A program made the translations under genes and the position numbers. From Acidobacteriota bacterium (GTDB taxonomy: Bacteria > Acidobacteriota > Terriglobia > Acidiferrales > UBA7541), in contig QHYI01000114.1 in the NCBI GenBank assembly GCA_003223245.1, positions 1 to 64,000 on the forward strand: a stretch of 64,000 nucleotides of DNA, written 5' to 3'. Shown piece after piece: positions 18,837 through 28,160 of this stretch (position 1 is the stretch's first letter; every line of letters starts with the position of its first letter). The notes beneath the pieces are model-generated. The model was given only the letters and a program-made list of their open reading frames with translations, was not told the origin of the DNA and did no database searches.

Positions 18837-19619
18837 ATGAATGCGACGAGCGAAGATTTTTTTGGGAATTTAATCGAATTTCGCCAGGTGTCGTACCACA
18901 TAAACGATATTCCTCGCCGTGTCGTTATTTCGGACCTTTCGCTGGCGGTTCCCATTGGGGAAACCCTGGTACTTCTCGGGCGGAGCGGGAGCGGCAAGAC
19001 CACGCTGCTGCGTTTGATTAACGGCATGTTAATGCCTTCACAGGGGCAAGTACTTGTGCAGGGGCGCGCGACTGCGGAGTGGGATCCGATTCGACTGCGG
19101 CGGGGAATCGGTTATGTGATTCAGGAAGCCGGACTTTTTCCGCATTTTACAGTGGCGGAAAACGTGGGGTTGGTGCCATCGCTGGAAAAATGGGGCGGCC
19201 GCCGCACCGCCGCACGTGTAGGCGAGCTGCTCAGGCTGGTAGGGCTGGATCCAGCTGAATTTGCAGACCGGCGTCCGCGTGAACTTTCCGGCGGGCAGAG
19301 GCAACGGGTTGGCGTGGCCCGCGCGCTGGCGGCGGACCCGCCGATTTTGTTGATGGATGAGCCGTTTGGCGCCCTGGATCCAGTGACGCGGGCGGAGTTG
19401 CAGCGAGAATTTCGAGCGCTGGCGCAGAGATTGCAAAAAACGATTGTTTTTGTGACCCACGATCTCCGCGAAGCGCTGCTGCTCGCTTCGCGCATCGTGC
19501 TACTAGAAAGAGGGAAAGTTGTGGCGGTGGCGCCCCCGGAGGAATTTCTCCGGCTGGAGCATCCCGAGGTGCGGGCATTCGCGGCTTCGCTAGAAACTAC
19601 GCCGGAAGCGCCGGTATGA
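18837..19619 (+). CDS. OpuC/ProV-type ABC transporter ATP-binding protein
   Basis: A 260-residue ATPase for quaternary-amine-type uptake. Walker A is GRSGSGKT, the Q-loop is VIQEAGLFPHFTV, the signature is ELSGGQRQRVG, Walker B is ILLMDEPFGALD and the H-loop is FVTHD. The start is the ATG at 18837; the much longer open frame upstream runs over egtB in antisense and is not coding. Its stop overlaps the permease start (ATGA), giving translational coupling. It diverges from egtB. Confidence 0.93.
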   Translation: MNATSEDFFGNLIEFRQVSYHINDIPRRVVISDLSLAVPIGETLVLLGRSGSGKTTLLRLINGMLMPSQGQVLVQGRATAEWDPIRLRRGIGYVIQEAGLFPHFTVAENVGLVPSLEKWGGRRTAARVGELLRLVGLDPAEFADRRPRELSGGQRQRVGVARALAADPPILLMDEPFGALDPVTRAELQREFRALAQRLQKTIVFVTHDLREALLLASRIVLLERGKVVAVAPPEEFLRLEHPEVRAFAASLETTPEAPV

Positions 19620-20178
19620 ACGCGAGCTCCAGTTATTGGTCGTTTCTTGCCGACCACCGCGCGGAGATTTGGAACGCCACAGCGGATCACATGGCGCTCG
19701 TGTTGGTGGCGATGCTTATCGCCATTGTCATCGCGGTTCCGTTGGGAATGTCCATCGTGCAGCGGCCAGCGCTGCGCGCTGTGTCGATCGGCATCGCGAA
19801 CATTTTTCAGACCATTCCGAGCCTGGCGCTTTTTGGCTTGCTCAAAACACCTATGTGGGGCTCAGCGGAATTGATCCCGCGGTTTTGGAAGCCGCAGAAG
19901 CGATGGGCATGACTGCGGGGCAGATTCTTTTTCGGGTGCGGTTTCCGCTGGCGCTTTCGGTGATTCTTGCGGGAATTCGCACGGCGACGATTATTACCAT
20001 TGGCGTGGCGACGATTGCGGCGGAAATTGGCGCGGGAGGGCTGGGCACGTTTATTTTTCGCGGTGTGGCACTGGTGAGTGATGCGCTGATTCTTGCGGGG
20101 GCCATCCCGGCGGCTTTGCTGGCGCTGGCGGCGGATTTTCTCCTCGGTTTGCTCGAACGGCGATTAAGGGTTGCATGA
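19616..20178 (+). pseudogene. OpuC/OsmF-type ABC permease, internal deletion with frameshift
   Basis: The first frame (from ATG 19616) encodes the expected IANIFQTIPSLALFGLL segment and then goes out of frame near base 19842. The protein resumes in another frame at NTYVGLSGIDPAVLEAAEAM and runs through IGAGGLGTFIFRG, the EAA-loop and C-terminal helices to 20178. About 25-28 residues that normally join these blocks in OpuCB/YehW-type permeases are missing. The flanking ATPase and binding-protein genes overlap it by ATGA on both sides and look intact. It is either recently inactivated or an assembly collapse. Confidence 0.82.
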
Positions 20179-21077
20179 GAATGCGCCGGCTAGCCTTACT
20201 GACTCTTTCGATCGTTTGTCTGGCCGGGGCTTGTTGCTTTGTTTCCGGTTGCAAGAAGGCTGGGCAATCGAAAATCACCATCGGATCGAAGTTTTTTACC
20301 GAACAGGTGGTGCTGGCGGAACTTCTGGCGCAGCATATCGAAGCGAAAACAGGCATTCCGGTGATTCGCAAAACCAACCTCGGAGGCACGCTGCTGGTCC
20401 ACAAGGCGTTGCTTTCCGGCGACTTGAATCTCTACGTGGAATACACGGGCACGGCGTTGACCACGGTGCTGAACGAGAAGCCTCAAGGAACGGCGGCGGA
20501 TGTCTTTAATCGCGTCAAAAAACTCTACGCAGAGAAGTTTCATTTGGAAGTCATGGAGCCGCTCGGATTCGAAAATACGTTCGCGATGGTGATTCGCGGG
20601 GAGGACGCGAAGAAGCTGCACCTTGGCACGCTCTCCGATCTCGCCGCGGTCGCTCCCAAGTGGCGAGTCGGCGTGGGCTACGAGTTTCTGGAGCGGCCTG
20701 ACGGGTTTTCGGGTTTGTGTGCGCGCTACCATCTGAAGTTTGCGGAATCGCCCAAGGTGATGGACCTCGGACTGATTTATCGCGCGCTGGTGGATCATCA
20801 GGTGGATGTGGTGGCGGGCAATTCTACGGATGGTTTGATCGACGCGCTGGGCCTCGTGGCACTCGAAGATAATCTTCACTACTTTCCGCCGTACGATGCC
20901 GTCCCGATCGTCCGGGAGTCCACGCTCGAGCGGTTTCCGCAACTGCGCGCGGCGCTCGATGATCTGGCCGGAAAGCTTTCGGCCAGCGACATTCGCAAGC
21001 TCAATTATGCCGTGGATGCTCAGCACCAGGACGCGGCGGCGGTGGTGCGGGCTTTCCGCGCCGAAAGGGGCCTCTAG
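20175..21077 (+). CDS. Betaine-type ABC substrate-binding lipoprotein (OpuCC/OsmF family)
   Basis: A 300-residue substrate-binding protein. The signal sequence ends in a lipobox (CFVSGC), so it should be lipid-anchored. The mature protein opens with ITIGSKFFTEQVVLAELLAQ, and continues with GDLNLYVEYTGTAL and VVAGNSTDGLID, all typical of the OpuAC/OpuCC fold that cages trimethylammonium groups. The ligand could be glycine betaine, choline or, given the adjacent egtBD genes, ergothioneine. Its ATG overlaps the permease stop. Confidence 0.92.
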   Translation: MRMRRLALLTLSIVCLAGACCFVSGCKKAGQSKITIGSKFFTEQVVLAELLAQHIEAKTGIPVIRKTNLGGTLLVHKALLSGDLNLYVEYTGTALTTVLNEKPQGTAADVFNRVKKLYAEKFHLEVMEPLGFENTFAMVIRGEDAKKLHLGTLSDLAAVAPKWRVGVGYEFLERPDGFSGLCARYHLKFAESPKVMDLGLIYRALVDHQVDVVAGNSTDGLIDALGLVALEDNLHYFPPYDAVPIVRESTLERFPQLRAALDDLAGKLSASDIRKLNYAVDAQHQDAAAVVRAFRAERGL

Positions 21078-21138
21078 ATCGGGGCTGAACAGGCTTACAA
21101 TTCCCATATTATTTCCCTGCATCCGAGGAGAAGCACCG

Positions 21139-22146
21139 ATGCCATTCAGACCCACGCTCAGGAAAACCACCAGCGCCACAGTTGTCCTGATTTTTTTCGG
21201 TTTCGCTCATCTCGCTGCCGCCGAGACGCCATCTCCGGCACTATTGCTCCTCGATAAAGAAGACAACATGCTTTCGATTATCGATCCTGCGAGCTCGAAA
21301 ACCGTTGCGCGGATACCTACTGGCGAAGGACCGCACGAGATCGCTGCTTCCGACGACGGCAAAATGGCGTTCGTGGCAAACTACGGCGCACGCACTCCCG
21401 GCAACACAATCTCGGTGATCGATTTGCTTGCGCAGAAAGAGCTCGATCGCGTGGACCTGGGCGTGTTACGAAGACCGCACGGCATCGTTTTCGCCGAGGG
21501 CCAGGTGTGGTTCACGGCCGAACAAAACAGGCTCATTGCGCGCTACGATCCAGCCTCGAACCAGATCGATTGGCTGCTCGGGATCGGTCAGAACGGGACG
21601 CACATGCTGCGCTTTTCAAAAGACCGGTCGCTTCTTTTTACTTCGAATATTGGCTCGGACTCGATCACCCTGCTTCAGCGCGGCTCGGACCCTTACGGCT
21701 GGAGCGCCACGAATATTTCTGTGGGGAAGGGGCCGGAAGGAGGCGATATTTCACCGGACGGCCGCGAGTACTGGGCCGCGAATTCGGGCGACGGGACCAT
21801 TTCGATTGTCGATGTGGCAGCGAAGAAAGTGGTTCAGACCGTCGACATTCATACGAAGCGTTCTAACCGCCTGAAGTTCAGTCTGGATGGCAAGCTGGTC
21901 CTGGTCTCCGATCTAGCGGGGAACGAGCTGATTGTTCTGGACGCCCCATCACGAAAGGAAATCAAGCGGCTGAACGTGGGCCGGCAGCCGGAAGGGATTT
22001 TGATCGCCCCGGACGGCGCACATGCCTATGTTGCGGTTGCCGCAGAGAAAAACGTCGCGGTCCTTGATCTGAAAACCCTCGAAGTGTCGGCGCGCATTCC
22101 TACGGGCAACGGTCCCGATGGAATGGCCTGGGCCGTGCGGCGCTGA
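21139..22146 (+). CDS. Exported YVTN-family beta-propeller protein
   Basis: A 335-residue protein with a signal peptide (residues 1-28, ending LAAAE) followed by seven or so propeller blades with repeats such as ARIPTGEGPHEIAASDDGK and LNVGRQPEGILIAPDG. These exported propellers bind ligands or partners; no catalytic residues are apparent. GAGGAG sits upstream of the ATG at 21139. It follows the transporter genes by 60 bases but has no visible functional link to them. Its stop is 11 bases from the convergent oxidoreductase gene. Confidence 0.9.
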   Translation: MPFRPTLRKTTSATVVLIFFGFAHLAAAETPSPALLLLDKEDNMLSIIDPASSKTVARIPTGEGPHEIAASDDGKMAFVANYGARTPGNTISVIDLLAQKELDRVDLGVLRRPHGIVFAEGQVWFTAEQNRLIARYDPASNQIDWLLGIGQNGTHMLRFSKDRSLLFTSNIGSDSITLLQRGSDPYGWSATNISVGKGPEGGDISPDGREYWAANSGDGTISIVDVAAKKVVQTVDIHTKRSNRLKFSLDGKLVLVSDLAGNELIVLDAPSRKEIKRLNVGRQPEGILIAPDGAHAYVAVAAEKNVAVLDLKTLEVSARIPTGNGPDGMAWAVRR

Positions 22147-22157
22147 CTTTTGGTCTG

Positions 22158-23765
22158 TTAGACCGGCCAGCCCTGGCGGTACTCGCGGCGTAGATAATCG
22201 TTAGCCTGAGGCACGTTCGTGACGCGCATGTTTTCGCCATCGTAAGAAATTTTTCTTCCCGCTTTTAATGCAACGACGCCGAGCAGCATGACTTCGGTAA
22301 GCCGCGCAGCATATTCAAACGGGCAGGAAGGTTCGGTCTTGCCTTTGCACGCGTCCACCCAATTCATTTCGTGAGCTTCGCCGGGAATGCGCGGGAGCTT
22401 TTGGGGCGGCTTGCCAAAGGAATCGTTGAGCGACTTGGGCAACAGCCGCGGATGCGCGCCGTAGGTGTCGTGTAGCAGCTTGCCTTTGCTGCCGATGAGC
22501 AACGCGCCGCCTTCGCTTTTCAGCTCTTCATCGCCGAGTTCCACGGGCTTGTTGGGCATCAGGCCACCGTCGTACCAGGTGAGCTTCACTGGTGGGAGGG
22601 GACCACGTGCGGGAAATTCGTAGAACGTCAAGGTTGCTTGCGGATAGGATGCGCCGTTGAAGGGCGTGGAGACCGTCTCGACGCTGGTGGGCATGCCTAG
22701 GTTCAGCGCCCACATGGAATGGTCGATGAGGTGCGCGCCCATGTCGCCGATGGCGCCGACGCCCCAATCCACCCAACCCCGCCAGTTGAAAGGATGATAG
22801 ATGGGGTGATAGGTGATATTCGGCGCGGCAGCGCCAAGAAAGAGATCCCAACGGAGAGTGCCCGGAACGGGATAGTTCCCGGCCATCGCGGCAGCCAAGC
22901 GCTCATTTACACCTTGGCCGTTCCAGCCGAGTTTGTCGGTTGGTTCCTTGAGCGGCTCGGGACGGGGAACGCCTTGTGGCCAAAAGCCGAGAGGCCGATT
23001 GGTCCAAATGTGGATTTCGCGAACCTCGCCAATCGCGCCGGCCCAAATGTATTCCACGGCGGTGCGCGCATCGTCGAGGGAGTGGCCCTGGTTGCCCATC
23101 TGCGTGACGACTTTGTTTTCCTTGGCGGAGCGCGCCATTTTGCGGGCTTCTTCGACGGACCAGGTCAATGGTTTTTGCACGTACACGTGTTTATGAAGCT
23201 CCATAGCGGCGAGGGCGATGGGCGCGTGCATGTGGTCGGCAGTAGCGACCAAGACGGCGTCGATGTCCTTCTGCTTTTCGAGCATTTCCCGATAGTCGGT
23301 GTAGCGCTTGGCTTTCGGCAGATGCACGTCTTTCAGGCGGATCATGTTGTCGAGGCGCGCTTTGGCCTTTACGGGATCGAACGGCGCCGGCGCGCCGCCT
23401 TGGGGCGGCGGAGCGGGTTGGTCGATGCGGGTGCGCAGTTTGTCGATGTCGGAGTCCAGGCGCTCGAAGCCTTTATCCGCGTAGCCCCAGTCCACATCGC
23501 ACAGGGCCACAATGTTCTGGCTGGCCAGATTGATAAGGTTCTGGCGGCCCATGCCGCCGATACCGACGCCAGCGATGTTCAGCAGATCGCTCGGCGGGGT
23601 GAAACCTCGTCCCAGCACGTGGCGGGGCACAAGAGCAGCGGCAGCGCTGCCTGCGGCGACCTCACCCAGAAATTTCCGGCGCGTCAGTTCCTTTTTACCG
23701 CTTGCTCCGTCCTGTGTCGTTGTAGCTACCTTTTCCTTCTTCTCTTCCTTCGCTTTTTCGCTCAT
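22158..23765 (-). CDS. Tat-exported Gfo/Idh/MocA-family oxidoreductase
   Basis: A 535-residue protein. After a lysine/glutamate-rich N-terminus, a twin-arginine signal ([18 protein letters not shown]) predicts export in folded form with its NAD(P) cofactor. The Rossmann motif is [11 protein letters not shown], and the conserved [14 protein letters not shown] carries the EKP-like lysine. The C-terminal domain includes [21 protein letters not shown], with the histidine typical of this exported subfamily. The start at 23765 has GGAG six bases upstream. The sugar substrate is unknown. Confidence 0.92.
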   Translation of the reverse strand: MSEKAKEEKKEKVATTTQDGASGKKELTRRKFLGEVAAGSAAAALVPRHVLGRGFTPPSDLLNIAGVGIGGMGRQNLINLASQNIVALCDVDWGYADKGFERLDSDIDKLRTRIDQPAPPPQGGAPAPFDPVKAKARLDNMIRLKDVHLPKAKRYTDYREMLEKQKDIDAVLVATADHMHAPIALAAMELHKHVYVQKPLTWSVEEARKMARSAKENKVVTQMGNQGHSLDDARTAVEYIWAGAIGEVREIHIWTNRPLGFWPQGVPRPEPLKEPTDKLGWNGQGVNERLAAAMAGNYPVPGTLRWDLFLGAAAPNITYHPIYHPFNWRGWVDWGVGAIGDMGAHLIDHSMWALNLGMPTSVETVSTPFNGASYPQATLTFYEFPARGPLPPVKLTWYDGGLMPNKPVELGDEELKSEGGALLIGSKGKLLHDTYGAHPRLLPKSLNDSFGKPPQKLPRIPGEAHEMNWVDACKGKTEPSCPFEYAARLTEVMLLGVVALKAGRKISYDGENMRVTNVPQANDYLRREYRQGWPV

Positions 23766-24102
23766 GAGCTTCTCCCGCATCCCTCTCGCCGGTGACATTA
23801 TGCCTCGACTTGCCCGGCTTGGCGACAAAGTTGTTTTGCGTACAACATCATTCAGCATGGCGTACGCCTCAGGGGCATGCCGGCCTGTGGCAATCCGCAC
23901 GACGAAGCTGACAATGAGGGATGGAAACTGGTGCTGTTCATCCGCTATCTTCGCCCACTTTCGGGAGCAGAGAGGTCTCGGGAGCAAGCCACCGCCAACG
24001 CGGCGCATTGCTCGAGTAGATGTGGCGGGCAAAAAGGGGCTGAACGCGACTTTGCGTCACCCGTGGTTGCGCTTGGCGGCCCGGAGTCGCTAGACTGCGC
24101 GC
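23766..24102. other. Divergent intergenic region without recognised genes
   Basis: 337 bases between the divergently transcribed oxidoreductase and GH18 genes. It should hold both promoters. I see no conserved protein similarity, strong hairpin or repeat. Confidence 0.5.
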
Positions 24103-25170
24103 ATGAAACAACCAAAAATATTCCTTGCCGTTGTCCTGACATTTTTCTTTGGCGCGATCCCTGCTCGGGCCCAGCAACCGAGGTCTATTTTTTATATGAC
24201 ACGCGAGCCGAAGTCCGTGCGCTCGTTCCTGGCACACGCGGACAAGGTCGATATCCTTTCCCCCAATTGGTATGTGGTGGACGCGAGCGGGTTGGTTTCG
24301 GGCGGGCCGAATCCGGAGGTGCTCGAGACTGCGCGCCAGCATCGTGTCCCGGTGATGCCGCTGGTCGTGAACAGTGGGTTCGCCCAAGAAGAAGTTCATA
24401 AGTTTTTCGCGGATACGCATGCCCGGGAGAACGCAATTTACGCCTTGATCCGCGCATGCAAAGAGAACGGCTATATCGGCTTCCAGTTGGACCTCGAAAA
24501 CGTGAACTGGACGGACCGCGACGGGCTTTCCGGTTTTGTGCGCGAGACCGCGGCCGCGTTTCATAAGGAGAATCTACAACTCTCCATTGCCACGATTCCT
24601 AACGCGCCCGGCCATCCCGGAGAGACGGGATTTTCCGCGTGGATTTACCAAAACTGGCGCGGCGCTTATGACTTGAGAGCCATCGCGCCGTCGGTGGATT
24701 TTCTCTGCCTGATGACCTACGACCAGCACACCGTCTGGACCGTGCCGGGGCCGGTTGCCGGATGGAACTGGACGGTGGCGAATCTGGATTACGCTCTCAA
24801 AAGTGTACCGCCACAGAAACTCGCGCTGGGAATTCCTTTGTATGGCTATCACTGGCATACGGGAACGCCTATCAAAGCTTCCGACAAAAGCGGTGACAAG
24901 CCCAACCCCACGGCAGATTACATTTCGACCGATGACGCCGTTGACCTGGCGAAAGCTTACAAGGCGCATCTCGAATGGGACCCGGTAGACCGAACCGCGT
25001 GGTTGTACTTTTACCGGGATGACGAGCGCGAGTGGATCTTCTATACCGATGCGCGCACCTTCCAAGAGCGTTATACGCTGGTGAAGGAACGCGGGCTGTA
25101 TGGCTTCGCCGCGTGGGTTCTGGGCACGGAAGATGCCGGAATCTGGGATCTTCTTCCCATCCACAAGTGA
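24103..25170 (+). CDS. Exported glycoside hydrolase family 18 protein (YaaH/chitinase-like)
   Basis: A 355-residue protein with a signal peptide (cleavage near ARAQ, residue 24) and a GH18 barrel. The catalytic DxxDxDxE motif appears as FQLDLEN, with D130 and E132, so the catalytic Glu is kept. Other family features are LCLMTYDQH and LALGIPLYGYHW. It resembles spore-cortex-lytic YaaH-like enzymes, so it may cleave peptidoglycan or another N-acetylglucosamine glycan. No LysM domain is seen. Confidence 0.9.
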   Translation: MKQPKIFLAVVLTFFFGAIPARAQQPRSIFYMTREPKSVRSFLAHADKVDILSPNWYVVDASGLVSGGPNPEVLETARQHRVPVMPLVVNSGFAQEEVHKFFADTHARENAIYALIRACKENGYIGFQLDLENVNWTDRDGLSGFVRETAAAFHKENLQLSIATIPNAPGHPGETGFSAWIYQNWRGAYDLRAIAPSVDFLCLMTYDQHTVWTVPGPVAGWNWTVANLDYALKSVPPQKLALGIPLYGYHWHTGTPIKASDKSGDKPNPTADYISTDDAVDLAKAYKAHLEWDPVDRTAWLYFYRDDEREWIFYTDARTFQERYTLVKERGLYGFAAWVLGTEDAGIWDLLPIHK

Positions 25171-25186
25171 TCAAAAGCCGAGCATC

Positions 25187-26176
25187 TTATTGTTGTTGCG
25201 CGGTTTGGAGCTGCTGACAATTCTCGACGCAGCGATTGGCGAGCATCAGGATTTCGGCTTTTTTGTGGGGCACTTTCTCGCCGGCCTCGGGCCCAACGAC
25301 GAGGGACTGCGGGCCATCGGCCAGATTGAATGTGCATTGAAACTCCAGGGATTCGACGCCGCGCTGCTGACAGGCGTTTTTCTCCAGCGCGGATTCCAGT
25401 GCGTCGGGCCGCGCGTGCAACTGGTCGGCAACCTGCGACGGCAACACGGCCACAACCATGGGCACGGAGGACTTGATCTTGATGCTCACCAGTTCCCCGT
25501 CGTGGTCTGGCTGGAAACCGCCGTAAACCTTCAAGAACGAAGTCAGCTGGTATTTCTCTTTCACCTGCTCCATCCACCGAAACTCGGGTTGGATGCAATT
25601 CTGGACGCAGTCCCAGCGGTAATACTGGATATGCACATCATTGGGATCTTTGAAGGCACGTGACGAGAAACTTTGGCGTGTGCTGTTCACCACCGCGGCG
25701 ATTCCCGTGCTGATGGCGTTGGCGGTATTGTTTGGAGTGGCTTGCATGGTATTCAGCACAACGCCGAGTCCGGCAAACACGGGAGTCTCAGGACTGAAGC
25801 GTTCGTCGCGAATGACCAGGGTCAGGGGTTCGACCGGAAGTTCGCAAACATAGGTCGTATCCACGACATGTTCCCGCAAGCAAACCTGCCGCAGGTTGCC
25901 GATGGTTTCCGGATGCTGCAAAGCCAGGTTCCAATCGGCTTCCGGCGTCATGAAGACGGTGACCGGCTTCTGGGCTTTGATATCCACGTGATTGTTTTGG
26001 CCGGCGGCGTTCGGGTGATAGGTCCGGCCGGTGTGGTAATTCGCGGGGTCCAGCCGCACGGTCTCGTCGTTGGCGGGCCGCCAATCGAAAATTCTTTGTT
26101 GCTGGGCAAAGGAAGTCCCGCAAAACAGGACGGTTGACAGAGCAACAAAAAGGAACTGGGTTTTTTGGCTTCTCAT
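25187..26176 (-). CDS. Exported protein of unknown function
   Basis: A 329-residue protein with a signal peptide (ending SFAQQQ, about residue 25). The mature part is polar with several cysteines, including paired ones in WDCVQNCIQ and RCVENCQQL, suggesting disulfides in the envelope. A short serine- and asparagine-rich stretch lies mid-protein. I recognise no family, though it looks like conserved acidobacterial hypothetical proteins. It converges with the GH18 gene, 16 bases away. Confidence 0.75.
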   Translation of the reverse strand: MRSQKTQFLFVALSTVLFCGTSFAQQQRIFDWRPANDETVRLDPANYHTGRTYHPNAAGQNNHVDIKAQKPVTVFMTPEADWNLALQHPETIGNLRQVCLREHVVDTTYVCELPVEPLTLVIRDERFSPETPVFAGLGVVLNTMQATPNNTANAISTGIAAVVNSTRQSFSSRAFKDPNDVHIQYYRWDCVQNCIQPEFRWMEQVKEKYQLTSFLKVYGGFQPDHDGELVSIKIKSSVPMVVAVLPSQVADQLHARPDALESALEKNACQQRGVESLEFQCTFNLADGPQSLVVGPEAGEKVPHKKAEILMLANRCVENCQQLQTAQQQ

Positions 26177-26304
26177 GGTATCTCCGTAAGTCTATTGCAA
26201 CGCGCTCTCGCTCTCTGGAGCAAGGCTTCCGCGGACAGTCTGTTGCGTCGAAGTATCCTGTTCCAAGGGCCAGTAGGGGTTTCTGTTTTAGTTGCGATTG
26301 GCGC

Positions 26305-26913
26305 TCAGTAGGTGAGCGACCAGCCGATGAGCGTCATGGCGAGGACCAGGACAAGCATTCCGGTACTTACAATGCTCAGCGTTCTTCCGTGGCCAAGCAG
26401 GTAGTCGCGCGACTCGGGATCGATGCACAGCACAATAGTTACAAACAGGACCACGCCCCAAGCCAGCATCGCCGGGAGACCCTGGTACCGGCTAATCATG
26501 GAGAGAAATTCGCCAGGAGGCTGCCCCGCGGGTATCCACCAGGGGATCATCGGAGCCACGCCAGCGGCCAGCGAGAAGGTCAACAGCTTGCGCGTCAACC
26601 AGCCCTTGAGCTTGGGCCGCGCTTCCTTCCAAATGAAATAGTCCCAAGCGAGCAGACCGAGCGCTAAGGGCACCCAGCCGTAAAGGGCGGCCTTTTGGTC
26701 TAACCAATACCAACTGCGAAAAAGAAACCGCCCGTGATGGGTGTATGCCAATCGCGGAAGCAGGAAGATCCCTAGGACCGTGTTGCAGAGGACGGCCACC
26801 AAAATGGTGACCAAACTCATGAATTGAAACCAATAGCGCGTGGGCACCTTTTTGCAGCGAGTGCACACGGACTGTTTGGGCAGGAAATTCAGTCCACAGC
26901 GATCGCAATACAC
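26305..26913 (-). CDS. Membrane protein with N-terminal zinc ribbon, unknown function
   Basis: A 202-residue protein starting with MYCDRCGLNF and CTRCKK, a rubredoxin-like zinc ribbon made of two CxxC pairs. About five predicted membrane segments follow (starting near residues 30, 78, 112, 145 and 180). This arrangement is common in acidobacterial membrane proteins of unknown role. It lies downstream of a terminator-like hairpin and seems monocistronic. Confidence 0.75.
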   Translation of the reverse strand: MYCDRCGLNFLPKQSVCTRCKKVPTRYWFQFMSLVTILVAVLCNTVLGIFLLPRLAYTHHGRFLFRSWYWLDQKAALYGWVPLALGLLAWDYFIWKEARPKLKGWLTRKLLTFSLAAGVAPMIPWWIPAGQPPGEFLSMISRYQGLPAMLAWGVVLFVTIVLCIDPESRDYLLGHGRTLSIVSTGMLVLVLAMTLIGWSLTY

Positions 26914-26979
26914 AGTAGTTCTCCCGTAGGGAGGGTATTCGAGCTAACTCGGGGGACAGTGTAGTGCCGCCGGGTGGGC

Positions 26980-27003
26980 AAAAACTACTGGCCCCAGGGC
27001 CAG
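26980..27003 (-). terminator. Candidate rho-independent terminator
   Basis: On the minus strand a 7-bp stem (CTGGCCC with GGGCCAG, two-base loop) is followed by TAGTTTTT. It would end transcription of the coiled-coil protein gene at 27145-27756. Confidence 0.5.
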
Positions 27004-27144
27004 TTTTGGTCGTGCTGTGTTCGAATGCGCAAAAGCTCCAGCGAGAAAAACGAAGGAAGTGTAGGGAGTGGGCGAAATTCGTATTGACTTATCTGCTTTT
27101 CTTTCAATTAGATGCGGATGAGGGGCGCAGGATGAGCGGTCCAA

Positions 27145-27756
27145 TCAACGAAACCACGCAGGCTCGGCCCCGGCTTTGCGGCCCTCTTCCTCCAGATCCT
27201 CCAACTGTTTCTGCAGATTCGCTTTCTTCTTTTCCAGCTTCTGGATCTGGCCGTTGCGATCCTCGACGTAGGCCACGCCTTCTTTCATCCCGCTGGCCAC
27301 ATCGATACCGCCTATTCCATACTTCTTGATGTCCCGCTTGAGCTGAGCCATCCGCTGGTCCATGTCCGCGATTTGTTGCAGGAGGGGCTGGGCCTTGCCG
27401 CGCCAGTACGCTTCGCCGCTGGCCGCGTCATTTGCGCCTTGGTTCGTGGTCGAGCGGCGCGTGGCACGCGTCGAGCCTTCCGTCCCAACCACGGAAACAC
27501 CGCCCTTCAAGCCGGAAAGGTCATCTTCGGTGAGGACTTTGCCCTTTGCGGTTGCAGCTTTCTTCTCTTTTGCCTTGCGCGGCGCTTGAGTTTGCGATTG
27601 GGTTTGTGGAGAAGACTGGGCCTGCGAGGAAGATTGCGCCGGAGGCGGAGCGGACGATTGCTGGGAGAAGGCAGAGACCGGTTGTTCTAGGACGGCTGCG
27701 ATGGGCCAGATGAATCCCACGAGAAGGTAAAAGAGATTTCTATGGGCATGGCGCAT
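27145..27756 (-). CDS. Exported coiled-coil protein, unknown function
   Basis: A 203-residue protein starting at ATG 27756. A signal segment (residues 7-31) is followed by a low-complexity Ser/Gln/Pro stretch and a Lys/Ala-rich stretch. The C-terminal half is strongly helical and charged, with a predicted coiled coil over about residues 155-195 (QIQKLEKKKANLQKQLEDLE). No enzyme motif is seen. A periplasmic structural or scaffold role is possible. A longer upstream extension of the same frame overlaps the divergent Trm112/heptose-kinase genes and is unlikely to be coding. Confidence 0.72.
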   Translation of the reverse strand: MRHAHRNLFYLLVGFIWPIAAVLEQPVSAFSQQSSAPPPAQSSSQAQSSPQTQSQTQAPRKAKEKKAATAKGKVLTEDDLSGLKGGVSVVGTEGSTRATRRSTTNQGANDAASGEAYWRGKAQPLLQQIADMDQRMAQLKRDIKKYGIGGIDVASGMKEGVAYVEDRNGQIQKLEKKKANLQKQLEDLEEEGRKAGAEPAWFR

Positions 27757-27954
27757 GAGGGGCCTCTTCGCAGGAAGCACTAAAGAAACGCTACGCTGAG
27801 CAGAGAACAGGGTCAAGGCGATTGGCGAATAAGCCTTCCTCAGAGTTACGGGTGGGGATGTGAAGACGAGGAGGTGAAGTTGCTGACCGGGGAAGGCGTT
27901 TGGTAGAGTGCCTACTTGCTGGTTTGGCAGGCGGGGAGGAGCGAGGAGGGACGT

Positions 27955-28143
27955 GTGAATATTCCAAAGTTTGCGCTCGACATCTTGGTTTGCCCCGTGT
28001 GCAAAACGCGGGTGGAACTCCTTGCGGATGAATCCGGATTGAAATGCGTCTCTTGCCGGCGCGTTTACCCGATCCGCGACGAAATTCCCGTGATGCTCCC
28101 CGAAGAGGCCACGATCGCAGAGGAAAATCGGAACACCCGGTAA
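27955..28143 (+). CDS. Trm112/UPF0434-like zinc-binding protein
   Basis: A 62-residue protein from a GTG start with GGAGG upstream. It opens with [12 protein letters not shown] and continues with [18 protein letters not shown], the signature of Trm112/YcaR (UPF0434) proteins. In many bacteria it sits with lipid A or LPS genes; eukaryotic homologs activate methyltransferases. Here it is 17 bases upstream of a heptose kinase gene and is likely co-transcribed, consistent with an envelope-related setting. Confidence 0.9.
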   Translation: MNIPKFALDILVCPVCKTRVELLADESGLKCVSCRRVYPIRDEIPVMLPEEATIAEENRNTR

Positions 28144-28160
28144 GAATTCACCCAGCCCGC

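Noticed and set aside
20896-21138. Upstream extension of the YVTN protein frame
   Set aside because: It overlaps the substrate-binding protein gene; a signal peptide with GAGGAG upstream begins at 21139.
22719-23795. Plus-strand open frame of 358 codons opposite the Gfo/Idh gene
   Set aside because: Shadow of a gene with a Tat signal and clear oxidoreductase motifs.
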